DNA from: Anaerolineales bacterium
GTDB lineage: Bacteria > Chloroflexota > Anaerolineae > Anaerolineales > UBA4823
Direction of reading: 5' to 3'
DNA: 64,000 nucleotides
Assembly: GCA_025057645.1 (NCBI GenBank)
Contig: JANXBJ010000013.1
Coordinates: forward strand, 1 to 64,000
Shown here: one piece after another, positions 8,270 through 18,268 of the stretch
Position numbering within the stretch: the stretch's first letter is position 1
How the letters are laid out: the number at the start of each line of letters is the position of its first letter
Notes under the pieces: generated by a model
What the model saw: only the letters and a program-made list of their open reading frames with translations
Told to the model about the DNA's origin: nothing
Databases searched by the model: none
Position numbers and translations under genes: made by a program

Positions 8270-8502
8270 CTCAAGCCGCCCCCGGAGGAAGCCCCCGATC
8301 CGCTGCGCCGCCCCCGAGGGCGGACGCCCCCGACGGTGCGTGCGCGCCCCGGGCAAGGAAGCCCGCAGGTGCGGCAGGCGATTTAGATCGGGGGAGCCTC
8401 GGCCCTGCACCCCCACCCTCAGCCAGCCCCCCTCTCCCGCTCTGGGGTGCAGAGGCCGCAGGGGAGAGCGCACCGGCGACTCTTGGTAAAATTGAATCCC
8501 AG

Positions 8503-10392
8503 ATGAACGGGAAAGGCGAACCCTCCGAGAAAATTGCCGCTATCCTGGCCAGCTTGCCCACCCGCCCGGGCTGCTATCTGATGAAGGACCGGGAGGGCAG
8601 AGTCATCTACGTCGGCAAAGCGGTCAACCTGCGCAATCGGGTGCGCTCCTACTTCCACGCACCTCATCAACTCAGCCCGCGCATTCGACGTCTGGTCGAA
8701 AAAATCAGCGACATTGAGTGGATCGTGGTTGATTCGGAACTCGAGGCGCTGATCCTCGAGATGAACCTGATCAAAAAGCACCGCCCACACTACAACGTGC
8801 GCCTGAAAGACGACAAACGTTACCCCTATATCAAAGTGCACTGGGCGGAAGATTTTCCCAAAGTGACTGTTACGCGCCAAATGGTGCAAGATGGCTCGCG
8901 TTATTTCGGGCCTTACACCAGCGTTTGGGCGGTGCATCAAACCCTGGATTTGCTGCGGCGCATCTTTCCCTACCTGACCTGCGACCGCGTCATCACCGGC
9001 AAGGATGAGCGCGCCTGCCTGTATTACGACATCAAACTGTGCAGCGCCCCCTGCATCGGCGCCATCGATCGCCAGCGCTACCGGCAGATGATCGCCGATC
9101 TGTGCCGCTTCCTCGAGGGGCATACGGAAGAGATCGTCAACCGCCTCAAGGGCGAAATGGAACGGGCGGCAGAGAACTTGCAATTTGAACAAGCCGCCCT
9201 CCTGCGCGACCAAATCCGCGCCATCGAGAACGTGGTCGAGAAGCAAAAGGTGATCTCCAGCGAGATGACCGATTCGGACGTCATCGCTCTGGCCCGGGAT
9301 AACGGCGAGGCCTGTGTGCAAATCTTCTTCATCCGAGGAGGGAAGTTGATCGGGCGGGAGTACTTCCTGCTCGAAGGGGCCGAAGAGACACCGGATGCGC
9401 AGGTGATGGCGGAGTTCCTCAAGCATTTCTACGATCGCGCTGCCACCATCCCCGACCAGGTCTTGCTGCCCCACGAGGTGGAAGAAGCGCAGATCATCCG
9501 CCAGTGGCTGAGCCAGAAGAAAGCCTCGCAGAAGGTTGAGATCAGCGTGCCCCGAGCCGGAGTGCAGCAAGAGCTGTTGCGCATGGCCGCCGAGAACGCT
9601 GCGCAAACCCTGGCGGCGCTCAAGGCTCAGTGGGAGCTGGACACCCATCGCCAAGAGCAAGCGCTGGCGGAACTCCAAGAAGCCCTGGGCATCGAAAAGC
9701 CGCTCAACCGCATCGAGTGCTACGACATCTCCAACATCCAGGGGGTCTCGGCGGTCGGCAGCATGGTGGTGTTCGAAAAAGGCGCGCCGCGCAAAAGCCT
9801 CTACCGCCGCTTTAACATCCGCTCGGTCGAGGGGCCGGATGATTTCGCCAGCCTCGAAGAAACGCTCGAGCGCCGCTTTCGCCGCTGGCAGGCCGCCCAG
9901 AAAAGCGCCGCCACCCCCGGCCAAAAAGTCGATGCGGCTTTTGCCGTCCTGCCCGATCTGCTTATCGTCGACGGAGGCAAAGGACAACTGAGCCGTGTAG
10001 TTAAAGTGTTGGAGCGATTCGGGCTGGACAAGCGGGTGAAGGCGATCAGCTTGGCTAAGCCACAGGAGGAGGTCTTCCTCCCCTCTCGCTCCGAAAGCCT
10101 GCTCTTGCCCCGGAACTCCCAGGGTTTTTACCTCCTGCAAAGGATTCGCGACGAAGCCCACCGCTTTGCCATCACCGCCCACCGCAAGCTGCGCACACAA
10201 CGCGGCTTGGTTTCCCTCCTGGAGCAGATTCCGGGCATTGGACCGGTGCGGCGCAAACGCCTGTTGCAGCACTTTGGCAGCCTCGAAGCCATCCGCAACG
10301 CCAGCGTAGAAGAACTGACCGCTGTGGAAGGGATCACCCCCCAATTGGCCCTGCAAATCAAGGCCGGTTTGGATGAGCTGGGAGAACCATGA
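8503..10392 (+). CDS. uvrC: UvrABC excinuclease subunit C
   Basis: 629 residues, full length. An N-terminal GIY-YIG nuclease domain (GCYLMKD at 23-29, IYVGKA at 35-40) makes the 3' incision. A UVR motif near 200-235 (NLQFEQAALLRDQIRAIE) binds UvrB. The central RNase H-like domain (CYDISNIQG, DGGKGQLSR) makes the 5' incision, and two C-terminal helix-hairpin-helix motifs (IPGIGPVRRKRLL) bind DNA. The frame is open back to 8077, but that part reads antisense through the CinA-like gene and a GC-rich spacer and has no family similarity. I use ATG 8503, where TAAAAT (8487-8492) lies 10 nt upstream. It overlaps the next small gene by ATGA. Confidence 0.95.
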   Translation: MNGKGEPSEKIAAILASLPTRPGCYLMKDREGRVIYVGKAVNLRNRVRSYFHAPHQLSPRIRRLVEKISDIEWIVVDSELEALILEMNLIKKHRPHYNVRLKDDKRYPYIKVHWAEDFPKVTVTRQMVQDGSRYFGPYTSVWAVHQTLDLLRRIFPYLTCDRVITGKDERACLYYDIKLCSAPCIGAIDRQRYRQMIADLCRFLEGHTEEIVNRLKGEMERAAENLQFEQAALLRDQIRAIENVVEKQKVISSEMTDSDVIALARDNGEACVQIFFIRGGKLIGREYFLLEGAEETPDAQVMAEFLKHFYDRAATIPDQVLLPHEVEEAQIIRQWLSQKKASQKVEISVPRAGVQQELLRMAAENAAQTLAALKAQWELDTHRQEQALAELQEALGIEKPLNRIECYDISNIQGVSAVGSMVVFEKGAPRKSLYRRFNIRSVEGPDDFASLEETLERRFRRWQAAQKSAATPGQKVDAAFAVLPDLLIVDGGKGQLSRVVKVLERFGLDKRVKAISLAKPQEEVFLPSRSESLLLPRNSQGFYLLQRIRDEAHRFAITAHRKLRTQRGLVSLLEQIPGIGPVRRKRLLQHFGSLEAIRNASVEELTAVEGITPQLALQIKAGLDELGEP

Positions 10393-10505
10393 GCAAGAAA
10401 CGCCTCTCACGTTGGGAAATGCGCCAGATGCGCATCCGCCAAATCCTTTTCTTTACAGTCGCCATCCTGATTATCTTAGCGCTGGTGCTCGGTTCCCTGC
10501 GCTAA
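10389..10505 (+). CDS. 38-residue single-pass membrane protein
   Basis: ATG 10389 overlaps the uvrC stop in an ATGA arrangement, a sign of translational coupling. The product begins with a strongly basic, amphipathic stretch (MSKKRLSRWEMRQMRIRQ) followed by one hydrophobic helix of about 17 residues and ends GSLR, so the N terminus should stay in the cytoplasm. No family is recognised. The composition and coupling make it look like a real small membrane protein rather than chance. Confidence 0.55.
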   Translation: MSKKRLSRWEMRQMRIRQILFFTVAILIILALVLGSLR

Positions 10506-10517
10506 AGCCGGTGGGTC

Positions 10518-13500
10518 TCACGAATCGACCAAGGCGCGGATCGCTCGATTGAGCTCGGCAACTGAGAAGGGCTTTTGCAGCCAGCGCATCTGCCCCTTAG
10601 AGAGCAAAAGACGGTGCTCCTCGCTGAGCGGATGCCCGGTGATGAGCAGCATTTTCAAGTTGGGTTGCCTCGCCTTCAGGGCCTGATAAAGCTCAATCCC
10701 CCCCATGCGGGGCATGACCACATCGCTGATCACCAGTTCGATCTGGTTGCGGTAGAGTTCGCAAAATTGCAGCGCCTCTGTGCCGTCCACGGCGACAAGC
10801 GCCCGATAGCGCTGGGCCTCAAGCAACGCCTTCAAGGCGTTGCGCGTCGCCGCATCGTCCTCGACCACCAAGACGATCTTCTCCTCGCCATCCACATAAG
10901 GCACCGATGGCTCCTCCTTTGCTGCGACAGGGTGCTTCAGAGCGGGCAGGTAGATTGTAAATGTCGTCCCCCGCCCCACTTGGCTTTGCACCTCAATCGA
11001 GCCGCCGTGTTGTTTGACGATGCCGTACACCTGCGCTAACCCCAGGCCGGTGCCCGAACCCACCGGCTTGGTGGTAAAGAAGGGCTCAAAGATGTGGGGC
11101 AGATGTTCGCTGGCGATCCCGTGTCCGGTATCCTCGACTTCGATCACCACCCATTCTCCGGGTTGCAAAAAGCGAGACGGGGTTTTAAGAGGGTCTTTGA
11201 GGCTGAGATGGGCGAGAGCAAGGCGCAAAACCCCTCCCTGAGGCATAGCATCGCGCGCGTTGAGCGCCAAATTCATCAACACCTGCTGCAAACGGGTCGG
11301 ATCGGCTAGGACCAGATACTCCCCTTCCTGATATTCAAGCTCTACCCGAATGGTCTCCGGGAAAACCCGCGAGAGCATCTTCTCGAACTCCTTGACGAAA
11401 GGCAGAAGATCGAGGGGGACTTGCTCCATCACCGAGCGGCGGCTGAAATCCAAGATCTGGCGGATCAAACTTGCGGCACGCTGCACTTGCTGTTGGATGA
11501 TCCCTAGGCGTTCCCGAGCAAGATCGCTGAGGTGGGGGTCATTGCGCAAGAGATCGGCATATACCAGGATCGCAGCCATGATATTGTTGAAGTCGTGGGC
11601 GATCCCGGCCGCCAACTGGCCCACCGTGGCCAGCCGCTCTTGCATCTGAACCCGTACTTGAATCTCGCGTTCCTGCGTTGCTTCGCGCAAGGTGATCACC
11701 CAGCGGTCCGGGGGCTGACCGATGGGATTCGCCTGGACTTCGAAGATGCGCCGGCGAGGCTTTTCCACGGTGAGCTCAAGCGGCAAGGCATGGGGTGGAC
11801 GGGCTAGGAGTTCCTCCACCGATTTCGTTCCCAAGGAGCGCAGGATGCCTCCCTCGACATCGGCTTTGAGAACTTCCAGCCATTCGCCGGCAGCCTGATT
11901 CATCAGGAGGATGCGCCGTTCGCCATCCAGCAAAAGGACGCCCAGGGAGAGGTTTTCCAAAAGGTCACTCAGGCGTTTCTTTTCCGCTTCGCGCAGGCTT
12001 TCCAATCGCTGCAGGGCGATTGAGGCCTGGTTGGCAAAGGTCTGCAACAATTGCAATTTCTCCTCCCCGAAAGCCTCGACCGTCTCGTCGGCGATCCCGA
12101 TCATCCCCACCAATCGATCGCCGAGGTAAACGGGGCAGTTGGAAAGGGCACGAAAACCCCGAATAGGAGCAACACCCGACCCTTCTCCGACCACGCTGAT
12201 CTCTACCGAGGAGCGTACGGGCTCTTGGGCCAAAGCCCGTTTCAGCTCGGCTCGGCAGTGATGGCGCAGCGCCACCAAGGCCGCTTCAGAGAGGGGACGC
12301 CGCGCAACGATATACAAAGTGGGGTTGTTGTGGGAGGACAGACAACCGATCGCAAAATCACATTTGGCCGCCGAGCAAAGGTGCTTGAGAACACTGCGGA
12401 TCAACTCCGATTGATCGGACACCCCGCCGATCTCTTGACTGAGTTGGTAAAGTTCGGAGAGCTCGGCGGTGCGACGCAGCACCGCCTCTTCAAGTTCATC
12501 GGCATAACGGCGCACGTTATCGTATAAAGTAGCGTTTTCTAAGGCGATCCCGATCTGATCGGCTAGCAGTTGGAAGAAATGAATGTCGGCCTGACTCAGT
12601 TTGACGCTTCGGTCGGTCTCGATGTTGATCACACCGACAACCTCACCATGTAAGAGGATCGGCATCACGAACTCGGCCACCGTTTGGGGATTGTCGGGCA
12701 GGTAATCCGGGTCTTGGGTGACATCGAGGAGAATCTGGCTTTGGGCGGTGCGCACCGCCCTGCCGATCACACCGCGGTCGAGGGGAATCTGGGGGATGAC
12801 AACACTCTCGCCGTGATAGGCGCGCAATTCAAGGCGATCTCCGTTGCGCAGATAAATCTCGATGATCGGATAGTGAAAATTGGCTGCCAGCTCATCCACA
12901 ATGGTTTGGAGCAGTTTTTCTAGGTCCAGATGACGGGAAAAGTTTTGGCTCAGTTCATGGAGCAGAGTCATCTGCCGCAGCCGGTGCTGGGCTTCCTGAT
13001 AACGTTCGGCATGGCTCAGCGCCAGACTCAGTTCTTGGCAAATGGCCTCGACAAGCTCCAGATCGGGTAGATCAAAGGCCCCCGGCTGAGTGTGCAAAAT
13101 CGCCAAAACACCATAGAGCCGATCCTCGAAAAGGATCGGCGCTGCGATTGCCGAGCGCACCCCTTGGTCGTAAACGGGGAGATGCCACCAGCGTTCATCT
13201 TGGGTGACGTCCGGGATCAAATCCGCCTGGCGATTCCTCATCACCCAGCCGATCAATCCCCGCCCCCCGTCCCAACGGACGGTATGGTTGTATTCCTCGA
13301 TAGAAGTAGGGAATTCTCCCCAGACGGCGCGCAGAGAAAGGGTGTTCTCGTCAGATAGGAAACGGTAGGCCAGCCCGAGGTGGCCGTCCAGCGCCGAAGT
13401 TGCCAGTTGAATGGCGCGCTGCAAAATTTCGTCCGGCTCTAGGCTTGTGTTGAGCTGGTGCCCGATGGCATAAATCAAGCCAAGCTTGCACCGTTCGCTT

Positions 13501-15062
13501 TCCACTTGCCGATATAGACGGGCGTTTTCAATCGCAATAGCAGCTTGGTCGCCAAACCACGTCAGCAAACTTAGCTCTGTCGCAGAGAACTGGCGTGGCC
13601 TCGGAAAGGTGACATTCATTACCCCCACCACGCGATCCCCGATCTTCAACGGCAATCCGAGAATGGCCCCTTTCCAATTGCCCGGCATCTGGCGAAACAA
13701 AGGGTGATGCTCCATCTCAGGAACGATTATGGGCTCTCCGCTGCGGGCAACCTGAGCCGTCAGGCCATCCGGCCTGGGTTTTAGAGACGAAGGGTCTGCG
13801 CCTTCCTCTGGCCAAAGTTGAGCCCCGAAGCGCAACTCCTCGCCGTTCCCCGGGGAGTAAAGGAAGATATACGCATTGCGCAAGTCGCCGAAAAACCGAT
13901 ATACGCTCTGCAAAATATTTGAAAGCACTTGGGTCAGGTCCAAGTTGCGCGTCAGGCTCAGGCCGGTCTGGAGCAAGGTCTCCAACACTTGGTTCTGCTC
14001 TTCTTTCTCCTTATATAGGCCAGCATTGGCGATCGCCAGCGCCGCCGCCTGGGCAAACACGCTCGCCCAAGCAGCGTGATCGGCCGCAAAGCCAAAGGGA
14101 CGGTCGCTTTGCAGCGCAATCAAACCGATCACCCTTCCGCCGGCGACCAAGGGCACGCCCATCCATGCGCCGGTCTCCGGTCCGCAGAGCAGTTCCGGAG
14201 GGCAACCCTCTCTGGCAACGTCGCCGATCACTTTGGCTGCCTGCCGGGCAACGATTTCTTGGACCAGAGGGAGCGAAAGCGAGAAGGAAGGAGAAGCTAC
14301 AGCAGGGTCAAGCCCCCAGCCGCGTTGCGCCGCAAGGGTGAAAACCTCTCCCCGGAGGAGAAAAATCGCTGCCCGCTTACAGGGAAGAGCTTGGGCAAGC
14401 TGTTCGAGGATAGTTTCGAGCAACGTTTCGAGGTTTAGGGTCGAAGCCAAAGCGCGCGTTACGGCGGCCAGCCTTTCTGCCAGAAGCCTTTGGCTGTGTT
14501 CTTTCTCTAGTAAAGCAGCGCTCTGTAAGACCAAGCTTGCCTGATTGGCAAACAAGCTCAGCAGATCGAGGTCTTCTTGGGTAAAACCTTTGCCGGATTG
14601 GATGGTGAAAACCTGTAGCACCCCCTCCAAGTGGCCATCCCAGATCAACGGAGCCGAGATGACCGAATGATAGATATAAGGCGGGCCGAACTTGCTCGAA
14701 CGATGTGGCCAAGTTGCGTAGTCTTCGACCAAGAGTGGTTTGCCCTCTTTAGCCACCCAACCCGCTGCCCCTTCCCCGTAGGCAAGACGGATGCCAAGAT
14801 ATTGAAAAGGCGTGGGATTGCGTTCGATATAAACTTCAAGTTCCTGTTGCTCGGGATAAGCCAAATACAGGCACGCCCCGTCGCCTTCAAGGAGTTCCAC
14901 CGCTGCTTGCACAATCCGCTCTAATAAATTGGGCTTTTGGGAGGGATCGGTCTGGTTTAGAGATAAAGCCTGAATTTCGGCCAGTCGACTTATTAGAAAA
15001 CGGGTTCTTTCCTCTCGAGGATCACCTTGAGAGTCAGCTTGCTGCGGCACAGGTGCGTCCAA
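10518..15062 (-). CDS. Giant cytoplasmic hybrid histidine kinase with six GAF domains
   Basis: 1514 residues, with no signal peptide or membrane helix, so it should sense intracellular cues. About six GAF-like repeats fill residues 30-1045, each ending in the typical 'NQASLVLQSAALL / DQAAIAIENARLY' helix. A PAS-like segment spans about 1050-1140. The HisKA domain has GIAHDFNNI with the phospho-acceptor at about His1156. The HATPase domain follows (NLALNARDAMPQGG, EDTGHGI, GTGLGLAQVYGIV), and a C-terminal receiver domain puts the phosphorylated Asp at about 1447 (LVISDVVMPRMGG) with Lys in the QKPF motif. The start is TTG 15062, supported by AGGAG 8 nt upstream. It stands alone; no phosphotransfer or output protein is adjacent. 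Confidence 0.9.
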   Translation of the reverse strand: MDAPVPQQADSQGDPREERTRFLISRLAEIQALSLNQTDPSQKPNLLERIVQAAVELLEGDGACLYLAYPEQQELEVYIERNPTPFQYLGIRLAYGEGAAGWVAKEGKPLLVEDYATWPHRSSKFGPPYIYHSVISAPLIWDGHLEGVLQVFTIQSGKGFTQEDLDLLSLFANQASLVLQSAALLEKEHSQRLLAERLAAVTRALASTLNLETLLETILEQLAQALPCKRAAIFLLRGEVFTLAAQRGWGLDPAVASPSFSLSLPLVQEIVARQAAKVIGDVAREGCPPELLCGPETGAWMGVPLVAGGRVIGLIALQSDRPFGFAADHAAWASVFAQAAALAIANAGLYKEKEEQNQVLETLLQTGLSLTRNLDLTQVLSNILQSVYRFFGDLRNAYIFLYSPGNGEELRFGAQLWPEEGADPSSLKPRPDGLTAQVARSGEPIIVPEMEHHPLFRQMPGNWKGAILGLPLKIGDRVVGVMNVTFPRPRQFSATELSLLTWFGDQAAIAIENARLYRQVESERCKLGLIYAIGHQLNTSLEPDEILQRAIQLATSALDGHLGLAYRFLSDENTLSLRAVWGEFPTSIEEYNHTVRWDGGRGLIGWVMRNRQADLIPDVTQDERWWHLPVYDQGVRSAIAAPILFEDRLYGVLAILHTQPGAFDLPDLELVEAICQELSLALSHAERYQEAQHRLRQMTLLHELSQNFSRHLDLEKLLQTIVDELAANFHYPIIEIYLRNGDRLELRAYHGESVVIPQIPLDRGVIGRAVRTAQSQILLDVTQDPDYLPDNPQTVAEFVMPILLHGEVVGVINIETDRSVKLSQADIHFFQLLADQIGIALENATLYDNVRRYADELEEAVLRRTAELSELYQLSQEIGGVSDQSELIRSVLKHLCSAAKCDFAIGCLSSHNNPTLYIVARRPLSEAALVALRHHCRAELKRALAQEPVRSSVEISVVGEGSGVAPIRGFRALSNCPVYLGDRLVGMIGIADETVEAFGEEKLQLLQTFANQASIALQRLESLREAEKKRLSDLLENLSLGVLLLDGERRILLMNQAAGEWLEVLKADVEGGILRSLGTKSVEELLARPPHALPLELTVEKPRRRIFEVQANPIGQPPDRWVITLREATQEREIQVRVQMQERLATVGQLAAGIAHDFNNIMAAILVYADLLRNDPHLSDLARERLGIIQQQVQRAASLIRQILDFSRRSVMEQVPLDLLPFVKEFEKMLSRVFPETIRVELEYQEGEYLVLADPTRLQQVLMNLALNARDAMPQGGVLRLALAHLSLKDPLKTPSRFLQPGEWVVIEVEDTGHGIASEHLPHIFEPFFTTKPVGSGTGLGLAQVYGIVKQHGGSIEVQSQVGRGTTFTIYLPALKHPVAAKEEPSVPYVDGEEKIVLVVEDDAATRNALKALLEAQRYRALVAVDGTEALQFCELYRNQIELVISDVVMPRMGGIELYQALKARQPNLKMLLITGHPLSEEHRLLLSKGQMRWLQKPFSVAELNRAIRALVDS

Positions 15063-15229
15063 GTCACTTTCTCCTATGGGATCATCTCTCCGTAAATTTG
15101 CTCCCCGGTGGCGAGCACCAGACAGGGCAATTTTACCTCAGCAGGAGAGGAACCTTAAGCTACTATTAACAATTTTAGACCCGAAAAAGCAAGAGAGGCC
15201 TTACAGAATTCTTAGGGCGAAGGGATGAC

Positions 15230-15258
15230 AAAAAAAGCCCCCCTCCGAAGAGGGGGGC
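15230..15258 (-). terminator. Intrinsic terminator after fhs
   Basis: On the minus strand a 9-bp stem (GCCCCCCTC / GAGGGGGGC) closed by a TTCG tetraloop is followed by seven T residues (15236-15230). It lies 18 nt after the fhs stop. Confidence 0.92.
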
Positions 15259-15275
15259 AAGGGGCCAGAGCAGCC

Positions 15276-17201
15276 TTAGAATAACCCAACCACGCGACCG
15301 GTAGTGAGATCGAGGTCCACATCGTAGAAGACCGGACGCGTGGGCAGGCCGGGCATAGTGCGCATCTCACCCACCAACGGATAAAGGAAACCTGCGCCAA
15401 CCGAGGCACGAATATCGCGAATTGGCACCACGAAGCCCTTAGGCACCCCCTTGAGCGAGGGATCGTGGCTGAGACTGAGATGGGTCTTGGCCATACAAAT
15501 CGGCAGTTTATCGAAGCCAAGGCGGGTGTAAAGCTCGATCTTCTTCTCTGCTTCCGGGAGATATTCGACGCCATCGGCACCGTAGATCTCCTTGCAGATA
15601 ATTTCGATCTTGTCTTTGATTGGGATATCCAGAGGATACAAGAATTTGAAGTTACTGGGCTTCTGAGCTGCCTTGACTACTGCTTCGGCAAGAGCCACAG
15701 CCCCCTCACCCCCGTGCATCCAGTGAGTGCAGACGCAAGCATCCTCGGCACCGGCCTCGATGGCCGCCTCGCGCACCAATTCCAGTTCGCGCTCGGTATC
15801 GGTGGCAAAGGAGTTCACTGCTACTACGCAGGGGATGCCGAACTTGAGCACGTTCTTAATGTGATGCTGCATGTTGGGCAAACCCGCCTTGAGCAACTCC
15901 AAATTCTCTTCGGTGTACGCCGGGTCCAACGGGCGTCCGGCGACCACTTTCGGCCCACCGCCGTGCATCTTCAAAGCGCGCACCGTGGCGACCAGCACCA
16001 CCACGCTGGGGATCAAACCCGAATAGCGGCACTTGATGTTGAAGAATTTCTCCATCCCAATGTCGGCGCCGAAGCCCGACTCGGTGACCACGTAATCCGC
16101 CAGCTTGAGCGCAATGCGGTCAGCAATAATCGAGCTATTGCCGTGGGCGATGTTAGCGAACGGACCGGCATGGACAAAGACTGGAGTGCCCTCGAGGCTC
16201 TGCATGAGTGTGGGCTTGATGGCATCTTTCATTAAGACCGTCATCGCCCCGGCGACGCCGAGGTCCTCGGCGGTGATCGCCTCGCCTTTGCGGTTAGTGC
16301 CGATGACAATCCGCCCCAAACGTTCGCGCATATCGGCAAGGTCGGTGGTCAAAGCGAGGATGGCCATGATCTCGCTGGCCACCGTGATATCGAAGCCAGT
16401 GCGGCGGGTCATCCCTTTCTCTTCCGGGCCAAGGCCAATTTCGATCTCGCGTAGGAAGCGATCGTTGGTGTCGATCACTCGCCGCCAGGTGATCGAATCG
16501 GGGTCGATATCCAAACGGGCAAAGCGGCTGCGCTCTTCGGGGGTCAATTCGTTGGGATCGGTCTTATCGATGCCCAATTTCTTGAGACGACGCAGCATGG
16601 TGGGGGAGAAACGTCGCTTGCCCTCTTTATCGGGCGGACAGAGGGCATTGAACAGCTTCTCATCGTCTTGCTGGGCTTCGTGGAACATGCGGGCATCGAT
16701 CGCTGCCGCAAGCAAGTTGTTGGCGGCGGTAATCGCATGAATATCACCCGTCAGGTGCAGGTTGAAGTCTTCCATCGGGATGACTTGGCTGTAACCGCCA
16801 CCGGCAGCTCCCCCCTTGATGCCGAAAGTCGGCCCTTGGCTGGGCTGGCGAATGCAGGTGAAGACACTCTTCTTCAAGTGAGCGCCCAATGCCTGGCTCA
16901 GCCCCATGGTTGTCGTGGTCTTGCCTTCGCCGAGCGGGGTGGGGGTAATTGCCGTCACGTCAATGTACACTCCATCCGGTACGTCCTTCAGCCTCTCCAA
17001 GATCTCCAGCTTGACTTTGGCGATGTAATTCCCGTGGAGCTCCAATTCCTCCTCCAAAATGCCACACTCCGCCGCCACTTGGCGAATGGGCTTCAGCTCT
17101 GCGGCTTGGGCGATCTCGATGTCGGGGGGAACGGGAAAGACACGTTTGAGAGGCTTATATTCCATGGGCTGTCGGGCGAGGTCTTTTTTCGAGACGACCA
17201 T
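15276..17201 (-). CDS. fhs: Formate--tetrahydrofolate ligase, long eukaryote-like form
   Basis: 641 residues; ATP-dependent synthesis of 10-formyl-THF from formate. The P-loop [15 protein letters not shown] starts at 86, and [20 protein letters not shown] follows. Typical bacterial Fhs is about 556-560 residues. The extra length is largely an insert near 190-255 with the [16 protein letters not shown] and [17 protein letters not shown] stretches, which I recognise from the synthetase domain of eukaryotic C1-THF synthase (MTHFD1). ATG 17201 has GGGAG 6 nt upstream. It is followed by a clear terminator. No folD or other Wood-Ljungdahl gene is in the window, so a role beyond one-carbon supply cannot be argued. 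Confidence 0.95.
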   Translation of the reverse strand: MVVSKKDLARQPMEYKPLKRVFPVPPDIEIAQAAELKPIRQVAAECGILEEELELHGNYIAKVKLEILERLKDVPDGVYIDVTAITPTPLGEGKTTTTMGLSQALGAHLKKSVFTCIRQPSQGPTFGIKGGAAGGGYSQVIPMEDFNLHLTGDIHAITAANNLLAAAIDARMFHEAQQDDEKLFNALCPPDKEGKRRFSPTMLRRLKKLGIDKTDPNELTPEERSRFARLDIDPDSITWRRVIDTNDRFLREIEIGLGPEEKGMTRRTGFDITVASEIMAILALTTDLADMRERLGRIVIGTNRKGEAITAEDLGVAGAMTVLMKDAIKPTLMQSLEGTPVFVHAGPFANIAHGNSSIIADRIALKLADYVVTESGFGADIGMEKFFNIKCRYSGLIPSVVVLVATVRALKMHGGGPKVVAGRPLDPAYTEENLELLKAGLPNMQHHIKNVLKFGIPCVVAVNSFATDTERELELVREAAIEAGAEDACVCTHWMHGGEGAVALAEAVVKAAQKPSNFKFLYPLDIPIKDKIEIICKEIYGADGVEYLPEAEKKIELYTRLGFDKLPICMAKTHLSLSHDPSLKGVPKGFVVPIRDIRASVGAGFLYPLVGEMRTMPGLPTRPVFYDVDLDLTTGRVVGLF

Positions 17202-17336
17202 AGTTCACTCCCTTTCCTTGCGTAAATATTTTGAACAGTTTGATTCAGTTTATTTTGGCAGGAAACTCCGCTAAAGACAAGGGATTCCTTTCCCTTTTCC
17301 TGTGTGCTTTGTGTCACCAGACGAATCTGGTAAAAA

Positions 17337-18257
17337 TTATTGCATTTCTCGAAATTCTGGAGGAGAGAGAGCTGCGTTCGAGCTGCCGGTTGCCGCCAGG
17401 GCCAAAGCGCCGCAGCTTCCTGCCCAATCGCCCAGACGCGGTGGGGCGATCAAATGCTCGATTTCTCCGGCCAGGTAAGGCAAATATCCGGCGCAATACT
17501 CTAACGTTTTGCGGCGGATGGCCTCGATCAGTCCGGCCTGCTTCATCACTCCACCTCCCAGCAAGATGCGCTGCGGGCTAAGCGTAAAAATGAAATTGCT
17601 CATTGCCAGAGCTAGGTATTCGGCCTCTAACTCCCAAGCAGGGTGGTCGGGAGCGAGGTTTTGGGCTTCTTTTCCCCAGCGCCGACGGATCGCCTCGCCG
17701 CTTGCCAAGCCTTCGAGGCAATTGCCATGGTAGGGGCAACAACCGGGAAACGGGTCTCGTTCCCGATCGTGGGGGATACGAATATGGCCCATCTCCGGAT
17801 GCAGCCGGCCGTGGATCAAGTTTCCGTTGATTATCCCTCCGCCTCCGATGCCCGTGCCTACGGTAAGATAAAGAAAAGTGTCCAGATGCTGCGCTGCCCC
17901 CCATCGCCATTCCGCCAACGCAGCCCCATTGACATCGGTATCGACATAGATGGGTAAGGAAAACGCTTGCCGCAGGGCTTGCACCCAATGGAAACCCTGC
18001 CACGCTAGCTTCGGAGTCGAACCCACCCGCCCGTACTCGGGCGAGGAGGGATGAACTTCAAGCGGCCCAAAGGCCGCTACCCCAATGGCCTCGATCGGTT
18101 CAAAGCGTCGCTCGCACTCTTTGAAGTATGCAACTAATTTCGGCAGGGTTTCGGCAGGGATGGTGGTCGGAACAACCGTTCGGTCAAAGATGTGATGAGC
18201 ATCGCGACCTACCACACAGACCGTTTTGCTTCCACCAGCTTCAATGCCCGCCAACAT
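17337..18257 (-). CDS. ROK-family fructokinase
   Basis: 306 residues; phosphorylates fructose to fructose 6-phosphate. ATP-binding IEAGGSKTV is at 5-13. The catalytic base is Asp108 in TDVNGAALAEW, followed by GTGIGGGGIINGNLIHG. The ROK zinc motif is present: His158 in HPEMGH plus C174-x2-H177-x2-C180 (CPYHGNC). The sequence resembles the Bacillus YdhR/GmuE-type fructokinase group more than the glucokinase or NagC groups. It begins 11 nt after the elp3 stop, so it is probably the second gene of that operon; I see no functional reason for the pairing. Confidence 0.88.
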   Translation of the reverse strand: MLAGIEAGGSKTVCVVGRDAHHIFDRTVVPTTIPAETLPKLVAYFKECERRFEPIEAIGVAAFGPLEVHPSSPEYGRVGSTPKLAWQGFHWVQALRQAFSLPIYVDTDVNGAALAEWRWGAAQHLDTFLYLTVGTGIGGGGIINGNLIHGRLHPEMGHIRIPHDRERDPFPGCCPYHGNCLEGLASGEAIRRRWGKEAQNLAPDHPAWELEAEYLALAMSNFIFTLSPQRILLGGGVMKQAGLIEAIRRKTLEYCAGYLPYLAGEIEHLIAPPRLGDWAGSCGALALAATGSSNAALSPPEFREMQ

Positions 18258-18268
18258 GCCTGCGCTGC

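Noticed and set aside
8077-8502. The uvrC reading frame stays open 142 codons upstream of ATG 8503.
   Set aside because: That stretch is antisense to the CinA-like gene and GC-rich spacer, has no UvrC similarity, and ATG 8503 sits 10 nt after a TAAAAT box.
17316-17331. Hairpin ACCAGA-CGAA-TCTGGT after the fructokinase gene as a terminator.
   Set aside because: Read in the gene's direction it is followed by GACAC rather than a U tract, and the A/T run lies on the wrong side.
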